Assembly (NCBI GenBank): GCA_030431975.1 | Contig: JAUIHP010000004.1 | Coordinates: 1 to 64,000 of the forward strand | Direction of reading: 5' to 3' | Source of the DNA: a bacterium | Lineage (GTDB): Bacteria > Eisenbacteria > RBG-16-71-46 > CAIMUX01 | DNA length: 64,000 nucleotides | Part shown: positions 18,501-25,169 of the stretch, piece after piece | Layout of the letters: every line of letters begins with the position of its first letter | Numbering within the stretch: the first letter of the stretch is position 1 | Program-made: the position numbers and the translations under genes | The notes under the pieces: generated by a model | What the model was told of the DNA's origin: nothing | The model's input: only the letters and a program-made list of their open reading frames with translations | The model's database searches: none

Positions 18501-18808
18501 GGTAGGATGAGAGCCGCAGCTACGTGGGTCAGCCCGTGCTCCGAGCCGTAGTTGATGGTGACCGCGCCGGTTTCCGTGTGGTTCTGGCTGTCCTCATCCG
18601 GACTTCCCACCGCGAGGTCTTCGTAGCCGTCGCCGTTGAAGTCGCCGTAGGCCAGGGCCGCGCCAAACCGGTCTCCCGACTCGCGGAATCCGTGGGACTC
18701 CCGGCCCTGACGAATGATCGAGAGGTGCGCTTCGGCGATCGAGCTTTGTAGCAAGAGGACCGCCATGGCCGCGAGCAGCCAGTGGGTTCGTGGTGAGGTC
18801 CGGAGCAT
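15593..18808 (-). CDS. Secreted FG-GAP propeller / D-Ala-D-Ala carboxypeptidase fusion with C-terminal sorting domain
   Basis: 1071 aa with a signal peptide (residues 1-27). Seven FG-GAP repeats (about 42-480; for example FGAALAYGDFNGDGYEDLAVG) suggest a complete seven-bladed integrin-alpha-like beta-propeller with calcium loops. A peptidase S11 (PBP5-like) domain follows: Ser518-Thr-Thr-Lys521 is the SxxK motif, Ser584-Ala-Asn586 the SxN motif and Lys708-Gly-Gly the KTG-like motif. The tail has PNPF near residue 990 and ends with PGVYFYQVRTEG, a FlgD/T9SS-type sorting module. GAGGAG precedes the ATG. Known S11 enzymes trim peptidoglycan pentapeptides. The propeller could instead redirect it to another ligand. 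Confidence 0.9.
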   Translation of the reverse strand: MLRTSPRTHWLLAAMAVLLLQSSIAEAHLSIIRQGRESHGFRESGDRFGAALAYGDFNGDGYEDLAVGSPDEDSQNHTETGAVTINYGSEHGLTHVAAALILPGIFGVPLNDGSRLGHALAAADLNGDGYSDLLIGVPGEIVGGVTNAGRVYGFYGGPTGLTAWFGFGQENIGGTSVTNEYFGASLAIDDFNNDGYPDIAMGASGRGVTAGSVFVSYGVNTGPFGTVTETSAEDLGLDYQNSDQFAFSLATGNIIGDSNPDLIVGSPGRHATTSYLNAGAVHIIPGTPAGIDHNQGITRYNNLAGALSGRAAFGHAVAVAPVPGYDILIVGEPKRTIGSAEWAGRIVIATGQAGGPPAGSGYALTQSDFGDTPEHHDEFGFSLATGRFLNDTWHDLAIGAPGEDFPNNSSGVVHVSLGGPSGFGGHGWYGYNQGIIGDFNETGDRFAEAVSLGGEFDDAEEGTLVVGSPGEDANAGSVHVLAPWRQSYFHTHKTACAMNCTGELVFTQKPFDQVFIASTTKIMTVLLACERTQLPTNHPDYVSLDATYTVPDWVETDIGGSTANLIEDERLTLRDLIYLTLHISANDGAHAIGDMLHGAQGPWKSIPSFIAAMNTRAIELGMYDTRFNNANGFEQEAVGYDLGDHYSTAYDMAILTRAALQNELFREIATTPTCTAQRWQPDGLLMHQFDSFQKWILDNPNINGLGVKGGWTPAAGTTFCMAAAGPFGNAVFTAFDLLTNSPWGTELNNYINIALNACGGFQQYEPWYYEYLSVREAIRPQLGRAYRFSAHPSDLSAVQFDLFQANLDVAPLDATVTVSRSSELELDQNDSVPFEIVPFESHGEMLVTNRSDRVTKIRIVTPFFNRFVDLGPNGTTIIPAADGAMDSFQWTIENFDGDSDPLMLEVKEVYHYDVDAPAIVTSDPLFQAAVERDPRTMHDVVELNIDWHAEGGEYVLVSHEPGITVDAPEGGPRTDEPGASPLVSWSAAPNPFQDQSVLRFQLDAPSAVGISIYDAGGRLVRKYATETRDAGEWSLAWDGRNQFGERTPPGVYFYQVRTEGRTATAKVTRVQ

Positions 18809-19030
18809 TTCGACGTCTCCTCGGCGTGAAGTGGGATGTCTGGGGAGCCAAGGGGAACGACCACGCGAAAATCGTCAGGCCGAACCCGGGCCCCTGTCTG
18901 TCCCTGCAACGACGGGAAGCCGAAAGAGTGCACAACGAAGAGTGACCGAACATATGTTTGCGAGTGATGTCGCAGCTTGCGCCGATACCACGCGACGAAT
19001 GGGAGGGAAGATCACGGTTCGGGGTTCGGT

Positions 19031-20854
19031 CTAGAACGGAACGATCGCCCCTCCCTGCAGCTGAATCCCTGCGGCCCCGCTCGCCGAATCGACGACAAAG
19101 TTTCCGAAGGCGGCCCCGTTGCGAAGGATTGTCCCCGAGCCTTTGTAGATCCGGTCGATGCGGTTGCTGTCCACCCAGCCGTAGCTCAGCCCGGAGAAGC
19201 TGAAGGAGACGCTCCCATTCGTTCCCTGGTTGCGGACGGAATTCGTCTCGTTGCTGGTCGAGCTGCTTCCGCTGGTTTGGAACTCGTACGACTGGTCCTG
19301 TGCGATCGTCACCGAAGTCGTACCGGACGTCAGTGTGCCGGAGAACGAGTAGTTGTCCGATGTTAGCGAGTACCCTTCACCACCGGTGTCGATGAAGAAG
19401 GACTCCTGCCCCTGGATCTGCCCGTTGACTTCCCAGGTTCGGCCGTCGAGTAAGACGGCGCCTTGCACGATTTGGTCAACGTTGTTGGTAGTGCTGTCCT
19501 TCGGAAAGCGTGCGCTCACCACGCCGAGTGCGACGTTGGGTCCTTCGATCGTGTACTGCGCGCCGTGGGCGCGATCGATGGACCGCCAGTCTTCACAGTC
19601 GATACTCGACTCGTCCGTTTCCAGGGAAGTCACGCGAACGTCGTAGGAGACGCTGTTCAGAGTGACCACGAGCCGATCGTTCGGCGTATTCGAATACTCG
19701 AACTGTCCGGAGCCGGGTGGGTTTTCGGTTACCGATCCTGTGACGGTGGCCTGACCCGTGGTGCAGCTGGCAAAGAGCACGGCTTGGAAGACGAACTGGT
19801 TGACCTCTCCAATCGTGCTCTGCAGGTTGAATCCCGCCAGGTATGTCCCGATCAGTAGTTCAAGTTCGTCCGCGGGAATCGGCCCACCGCCGCCGGTGAT
19901 GGTCACGACCGCTTCGCCGAAGGCCGATGGATCTGCCGCGCTGGTGGCGCGGACACGGACCTGACTTGGATTGGGAACGGAGTTGGGTGCGGTGTAGAGG
20001 CCGCCGCTCGTGACGGTTCCGTTCGTGGCTCCGCCGGTCACCGTCCAGTTGACTGTCGTGTTTGCTGTCCCGGAAACGGAGGCACTCAGTTGCAGTGTCG
20101 CGCCGACCTCCACGCTTCCGGTCGGCGGAGTGACCGATACGGTGATTTGGCCGCCGCCGCCTCGATCGAAAAGAACCGTTGCGGTTCCGGTTGCGCCTCC
20201 ATCGGCGACGCTCGTGGCCCGAATCGTTGCCGAGTTGTTGCTCGGCAGGGTTGCGGGCGCCGTGTAGAGGCCGGACGATGTGATGGTTCCGTTGGTTGCG
20301 CCGCCGTCGACCGCCCAGTTCACGCTTTGGTTGTCCGCGCCGATGACCTGAGCTGAGAAATTCTGAGTCGCTCCTGCGCCCAGTTGCACGGATGCCGGAA
20401 CGATGACCACGGCCACGCCACCGCCCTCGTTGCTGACGATGACGGTTGCTGTGTCCTCCGCAGTCTGATCTCCATTCGTGGCGACCGCCTTCAAGGTCTT
20501 TTGCCCATTCGGGACCGTGCTCGAGTTCCATTCCAGGAAGTAGGGCGAATCGGTTTTCGTCCCGATGAGCGCGTCATCGATGTAGAAACTGACGCTGGCC
20601 GCGGCGGCGCGGCTTTGGGTCGGCCACGCGGAGGAGGCTGGGCGATCTCCGGCCACAGTGGCGCGGACTCCAACGGCGGTCCCGGTGACGGTGCTGCCGT
20701 CGAGGGGCAAGGTCAGGCTCACGCTGAGGCCGATCGGGACCGTCGATCCGTCGTCGGAGTCGCTGCCGCATCCGATCGTCGTGACCAGACTGGCCACGGT
20801 GATGAGGGACAGGACGAAAAACGTCGAGTAGCGGGGGAGCAGTGATAGAAGCAA
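19031..20854 (-). CDS. Lipoprotein with bacterial Ig-like repeats
   Basis: 607 aa from TTG at 20854, preceded by AAGGAAAGG. A hydrophobic leader ends in a lipobox (VTTIGCG). Three Ig-like domains follow: one near residues 40-145 and two clearly duplicated ones (about 148-235 and 236-320) that share NWTVTGGATNGTVTSGGLY and TAP motifs, the pattern of Big2-type surface domains. The remaining 270 residues are unrecognised, with beta-rich sequence and few cysteines. It probably sits on the cell surface or the periplasmic face. Domains of this type often mediate adhesion, but that is not shown here. Confidence 0.8.
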   Translation of the reverse strand: MLLSLLPRYSTFFVLSLITVASLVTTIGCGSDSDDGSTVPIGLSVSLTLPLDGSTVTGTAVGVRATVAGDRPASSAWPTQSRAAAASVSFYIDDALIGTKTDSPYFLEWNSSTVPNGQKTLKAVATNGDQTAEDTATVIVSNEGGGVAVVIVPASVQLGAGATQNFSAQVIGADNQSVNWAVDGGATNGTITSSGLYTAPATLPSNNSATIRATSVADGGATGTATVLFDRGGGGQITVSVTPPTGSVEVGATLQLSASVSGTANTTVNWTVTGGATNGTVTSGGLYTAPNSVPNPSQVRVRATSAADPSAFGEAVVTITGGGGPIPADELELLIGTYLAGFNLQSTIGEVNQFVFQAVLFASCTTGQATVTGSVTENPPGSGQFEYSNTPNDRLVVTLNSVSYDVRVTSLETDESSIDCEDWRSIDRAHGAQYTIEGPNVALGVVSARFPKDSTTNNVDQIVQGAVLLDGRTWEVNGQIQGQESFFIDTGGEGYSLTSDNYSFSGTLTSGTTSVTIAQDQSYEFQTSGSSSTSNETNSVRNQGTNGSVSFSFSGLSYGWVDSNRIDRIYKGSGTILRNGAAFGNFVVDSASGAAGIQLQGGAIVPF

Positions 20855-21035
20855 GAGACGACCTTTCCTTACAGATCAAAAAGCATCAGCCCGTTCACGA
20901 ATCCGTTGGCTAGTGGTCGGGCCGCTGCAGTCCGCCACCCTCTCAAGGCGACAACGAGCGGCCGAGGGCGACAGCCTTATCGCTCTTCCTCCACAAAGGT
21001 TGCTCCGGAAGCGACGAGGGTAGCACGGGATCGAA

Positions 21036-21064
21036 TTGCTCCGGCCCCGGGTCCGGCCTATTCT
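21036..21064 (+). promoter_or_regulatory. Predicted sigma70-type promoter for leaderless EEP gene
   Basis: TTGCTC, 17 bp, then TATTCT. The -10 box ends 7 nt before the GTG at 21072, so transcription would begin at or next to the start codon. No Shine-Dalgarno is present. Confidence 0.5.
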
Positions 21065-21071
21065 GCCTTCC

Positions 21072-22262
21072 GTGAACGAACTCTGGCCCGGCATGCCCTA
21101 CACGACCTTCCGCGAGGCGGCGCTTTCCTGTTCCACGGAAGCCGAGTTTCGGAACTCGGACTACTTTCGGCAGCACGGGACGCGTCTCCGGGAGTTCCTG
21201 GAGACCCCCCAGGTTTTCTCGAACCCGAACCCGAACCCGAACCATGAGCCCGCCGAACCCGCGGCAGCTCACGGTCCCGCCGACCTCCCGCTTCGAGTCG
21301 TCCAGTGGAACATCGAGAAGGGCAAGGAGCTGGACCGAATCCGGGAACGGCTGACCCAGGAGCCGGACCTGGCCCGAGCGGACATCTACTGCCTGAACGA
21401 AGTCGACTGGGGAATGGCCCGGTCCGCCGGAAACGCGGACATCGCGCGGGAACTGGCCGAAGCCCTGGGATGCCACTGGGTCTACCTCCCTTGCTATCTG
21501 GAGTGCACCAAAGGGCCCCTGGAAGACGAGATGCAGGCCCCTGGGGACAACGAAAGAGGGCTCCACGGGCTGGCTATTCTCTCGCGCCACCCGATCCGTG
21601 ACGCCCGGGGCGGCCCCCTTCCGCACTGCTGGGACTACTTCGACTACTTCGAGAAGCGCTTCGGCTACCGCCAGGTCCTCGCCGCCCGAATCGAGGTCGG
21701 GGGACGGGACATCGTGGTCGCAACGACCCACCTGGAGGTCCGGAACGTTCCGGCCTGCCGGGCTCGTCAAATGAAAGTCGCCGTCCAACATCTCTCCGCG
21801 GCGGCGAAAGATTGGGGAGTGGAGGCTGCCGTCCTCACCGGCGACTTCAACTCGAATTCCTTCCGGCGGGGAGGACTCTGGAACACGGTCCGGGAGTTCC
21901 TCCGCATCGTCACGACGCCGGAACACGCCCTCGACGCCGAACTTCGGGCTCCATTCGACCGGGAACCTCTGTTCCGGGAACTGCAGTCGGCCGGCTTCCA
22001 GTTTCGGGAGCTGACCGACGGAGAGGCCACGGCCGAGCAGCTCCTGGGGTCGGCCGAGGATCTGGAGATTCTCCCGAAGTGGCTGGCGGACTGGGTCTCC
22101 CGGAGGTTCGGGCTCGGGTCCCGGATCATCCATATGCGCCTCGATTGGATCACGGCGCGAAATCTTCGGGCGGTTGTGGAGTCCAAGACCGTAGCTCGGG
22201 GTAGAGACCCACAACATCCGGCGTCGGATCACGATGTGGTCTTTTGTGACCTTACGTTCTGA
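21072..22262 (+). CDS. Endonuclease/exonuclease/phosphatase (EEP) family hydrolase
   Basis: 396 aa from GTG at 21072. Family motifs are in order: VQWNIEKG (start of the fold), CLNEVDWG (metal-binding Glu), GLAILSRHP, VATTHLEV, LTGDFNSNS (catalytic Asp and Asn) and the terminal ASDHDVVFCDL (catalytic His). The set matches the Mg2+-dependent phosphodiesterase fold of exonuclease III, sphingomyelinases and related enzymes. No signal peptide, so it is probably cytoplasmic. The substrate cannot be deduced. A short Asn-Pro repeat (about residues 51-57) precedes the catalytic domain. A TTG at 21036 is in frame but coincides with the predicted -35 box. Confidence 0.85.
   Translation: MNELWPGMPYTTFREAALSCSTEAEFRNSDYFRQHGTRLREFLETPQVFSNPNPNPNHEPAEPAAAHGPADLPLRVVQWNIEKGKELDRIRERLTQEPDLARADIYCLNEVDWGMARSAGNADIARELAEALGCHWVYLPCYLECTKGPLEDEMQAPGDNERGLHGLAILSRHPIRDARGGPLPHCWDYFDYFEKRFGYRQVLAARIEVGGRDIVVATTHLEVRNVPACRARQMKVAVQHLSAAAKDWGVEAAVLTGDFNSNSFRRGGLWNTVREFLRIVTTPEHALDAELRAPFDREPLFRELQSAGFQFRELTDGEATAEQLLGSAEDLEILPKWLADWVSRRFGLGSRIIHMRLDWITARNLRAVVESKTVARGRDPQHPASDHDVVFCDLTF
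21221..21243 (+). repeat. 6-bp tandem repeat encoding Asn-Pro run
   Basis: Nearly four copies of GAACCC encode NPNPNPN in the linker ahead of the EEP catalytic domain. The period preserves the frame. Confidence 0.75.
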
Positions 22263-22433
22263 CCGCCGGCTGGAATCCGGTCACACCTGGCGAGGCGGGC
22301 CGGTAGCCCCAATGGGAGCCAGCAGATATACTCTCGAATTCCAGAAGGGCGGGGGGAGTCCGGGAAACCGACCGGGGTAAACTCCACAAGCAACTCTTTG
22401 CGTTCTGCGTTCCACTCAGGAGAAGTGTTCACG

Positions 22434-24380
22434 ATGCGATCAGCCGTAGCCCCTCGTTCATGGATTTGGATCCTGTCCGCCTGCCTGGCCCTGGTTGCCG
22501 GAATCCAATCGGTGTGGGCCGCCCCGGGGGACGACCCCTTCGGTGCGATGGACGACACGCCGACCTCGGTGGATGTCCCGGTCGTGACGGTCCTCTCCCA
22601 TGATGCTCTGAAGCCGGGGGAGACCGGGCACCTCGCAGTGGTCTACGCCGTTCCGCCCCAGTCCCACATCCAGCTCAATGACTTCTTCTACGTCGAGTTG
22701 GCCGAGGGCGCGCCTGCGACGCTGGGTAAGCCGATTCATCCGGCGACCATCGAGTTCATGGACGAGCCGGTCTTCATGGGCGAGACCAAGGTCTTCGTCC
22801 CGATCACGCTGAACAAGGACGCACCGTCCGGTCCGATCGAACTCGAGGTCAAGGCGGGCTACCAGGCCTGTCTGGAAGAGCCGGTCTTCGTTTGCTACGC
22901 CCCGGACGAGAAGTCGAGCACGGTCCGTCTGGAATCCGGAGCCAACCGCGAAAGCTCCCAGAACAAAGCCATCTTCGCTTCGCTGGCGGCGGCCAAGGCC
23001 GCGGGAGGAAGTTCGGCCCACGGATCCGGCGACTCCGACGGTTCCGGCGGCGACGGTGAGGCCTGGTTGGACCAGGCCGAATCCAGTGAGGGGGATACCG
23101 ACCTCGCCGGCCGTTTGGAGGCGGCGCTGGCCAAGGGATCGTTCCTGGCCTTCGTCCTCGTCTTTGTCGGTGGTTTCCTGACCAGCTTTACGCCCTGCGT
23201 CTACCCGATGATTCCCATCACGATCAGCTACATCGGCGGAAGCAGTAAGAGCAAGTTCGGCGGCTTCGTCCTCTCGCTCTTCTTCGTTCTGGGTATTGCC
23301 CTCATGTACTCGACGCTCGGGTTGATTGCCGCGATGACCGGCGGACTCTTCGGATCTGCGATGCAGTCCACTCCCGTGCTCGTGACGGTGGCGGCGGTCT
23401 TTGCCTTGATGGGGGCGTCGATGCTGGGTGCATTCGACCTCGCCCTGCCATCCAGCATGCAGACCAAGCTGCAGTCCGGTCCCCGAACGGGGCCGATCGG
23501 CGCGGTGCTCATGGGAATGGTCACGGGAATCGTGGCCTCTCCGTGCGTCGGGCCCGTGCTCGTCGTCCTTCTGACGTGGGTCGCGCAGAACAGTACACCC
23601 ATCTACGGTTTCTTCCTGCTCTTCACTTTCGCCGTGGGGCTCGGGATGCTGTTCATCGTCATCGGGACCTTTGCCGGCGCGCTCAATGCGTTGCCGCAGG
23701 CCGGTGAGTGGATGGACACGGTCAAGCACGTCTTCGGAGTCATCCTTTTCGGGATGGCCATCTACTACCTGCGCTCCATCATCGGGCCGAACCTGACCTG
23801 GCTGCTGACGGGACTCCTCGTGCTTCTGACCGGAACGGTCTACGGGGCGTTCCGGCCCGTGCCTGAGGATGCCCCGATCAAACTACTCTTCCGAAAAGGA
23901 CTCGGGATCGCGATGGTGTTGTGCGGAGGCTTCGCTCTGCTTCTCGGCTTTGCGGGAATGAGCGGGATCAACTTCGCCACTGCCGGAACCGGCGCGGTTG
24001 CAGGAGGCGGCGGTGGGGCAGCCGAAGCCCATGCCGGCCTCGACTGGGTCGTCAACGACGATGAGGCGGCTCTGGCCCAGGCCTTGTCAGAAGGCAAGCC
24101 GGTCGTCATCGACTTCTACGCCGACTGGTGCACTGCCTGCAAAGAGCTCGATCACAAGACGTGGGTCGACGATTCGGTCCGCGCCGAGGCCGAGCGCTTC
24201 GTGGCCATCAAGATGGACTTCACGGAGAAATCAGATTGGGCGCAGTCGAAGTATCAGGAGTACGGGGTTTCCGGACTCCCGACCGTCATCTTCCTCGACT
24301 CGAGCGGACAGGAGCAGGAGCGGTTCTTCGGTTTCCGGGACGCGAACTCCGTACTGAGTTCGATGCGCGACGTCGACTAA
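22434..24380 (+). CDS. dsbD: Thiol:disulfide interchange protein DsbD
   Basis: 648 aa from the ATG at 22434, 10 nt after AGGAG. A signal peptide ends near SVWAA. The periplasmic N-terminal domain (about 25-190) has two Cys in the YQACLEEPVFVCYAP region. The eight-helix core has the paired redox Cys motifs FTPCVYPMIPI (near 252) and SPCVGPVLVV (near 370). The C-terminal thioredoxin domain has DWCTACKE (Cys near 566). DsbD passes electrons from cytoplasmic thioredoxin to the periplasm, keeping substrates such as TlpA/CcmG-type proteins reduced. A TlpA-like protein (31168-31749) and a thioredoxin (47551-47877) are in the same window. Confidence 0.95.
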   Translation: MRSAVAPRSWIWILSACLALVAGIQSVWAAPGDDPFGAMDDTPTSVDVPVVTVLSHDALKPGETGHLAVVYAVPPQSHIQLNDFFYVELAEGAPATLGKPIHPATIEFMDEPVFMGETKVFVPITLNKDAPSGPIELEVKAGYQACLEEPVFVCYAPDEKSSTVRLESGANRESSQNKAIFASLAAAKAAGGSSAHGSGDSDGSGGDGEAWLDQAESSEGDTDLAGRLEAALAKGSFLAFVLVFVGGFLTSFTPCVYPMIPITISYIGGSSKSKFGGFVLSLFFVLGIALMYSTLGLIAAMTGGLFGSAMQSTPVLVTVAAVFALMGASMLGAFDLALPSSMQTKLQSGPRTGPIGAVLMGMVTGIVASPCVGPVLVVLLTWVAQNSTPIYGFFLLFTFAVGLGMLFIVIGTFAGALNALPQAGEWMDTVKHVFGVILFGMAIYYLRSIIGPNLTWLLTGLLVLLTGTVYGAFRPVPEDAPIKLLFRKGLGIAMVLCGGFALLLGFAGMSGINFATAGTGAVAGGGGGAAEAHAGLDWVVNDDEAALAQALSEGKPVVIDFYADWCTACKELDHKTWVDDSVRAEAERFVAIKMDFTEKSDWAQSKYQEYGVSGLPTVIFLDSSGQEQERFFGFRDANSVLSSMRDVD

Positions 24381-24400
24381 TTCACGATCCGGAGTTTGTC

Positions 24401-24955
24401 CTACGAAACGACGAGGCCGGGAATGTTCGTCTCGACGAGACGGAACTTGAACCCGCCGCCTTCGCCCAAAAAGGGTGAGCTCTTCGACCCGCCAACCGCG
24501 AATCCGGTCGTTACGTCGTAGAGCCACTCGCCGCGCAGAGCTCCACCCACACCAAACGATGCTTCAATGGAGGCGACGCTCCGCCCGTGTTCCTGCCGAA
24601 CTGCGGAGACCGGTGAACCGTAGACACGCTTCCCCTCCTTCAAACTCGACGGGGAGGCCCAGATCGGGCCGAAGGAAGCAACTTCGAGAGGAACGCCGGA
24701 CTCTGTGTAGAGCTTGGAGTTTACCTTTTCGTCGTGTCCGGGCATTCCCACCGCCGATTCCTGACTTCCGTCATCCTCGGTAACGACGCCGACCGTGCGG
24801 TACTTACCGCTTCCGGCGTCTTCGAACGTGATGCGCACGCGGGTGTCACCGATTTCGTACGTCACGTAGCTACCATCGGTGATCGGCGCTCCGCCTCCGG
24901 AGCAGCCGGCGAGTGCGAGCAGAGCAAGACAGAAGGAACAGAACAGCAGTCGCAT
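24401..24955 (-). CDS. Small lipoprotein, unknown function
   Basis: 184 aa from the ATG at 24955, which has a strong Shine-Dalgarno (GGAGGAG). An upstream in-frame ATG at 25048 lacks one. The leader LFCSFCLALLALAGC ends in a clear lipobox. The mature protein is beta-rich (SYVTYEIGDTRVRITFED) with no recognised domain, perhaps a small beta-sandwich or lipocalin-like fold. It converges on dsbD with a 20-bp gap. Confidence 0.8.
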   Translation of the reverse strand: MRLLFCSFCLALLALAGCSGGGAPITDGSYVTYEIGDTRVRITFEDAGSGKYRTVGVVTEDDGSQESAVGMPGHDEKVNSKLYTESGVPLEVASFGPIWASPSSLKEGKRVYGSPVSAVRQEHGRSVASIEASFGVGGALRGEWLYDVTTGFAVGGSKSSPFLGEGGGFKFRLVETNIPGLVVS

Positions 24956-25169
24956 GGAATCTCCTCCGTGGGGGTGGGAATAGCCCGATTCTTTGTTCGT
25001 ATCGGCGGGAAAGGACCGCATTCCAACGACGAAGTCGGGAAGGCGCATAGGACGAAGTCCAGGAGGGTCTTAGGGGAGAACGCGATGGAAGGCTCGGAAT
25101 GTTTTGAAGCCCCGAATCCCGAACCCTCCGAATCCCGAATCCCCCGAAGTCTTCAGGAGGTCGGAGGCC

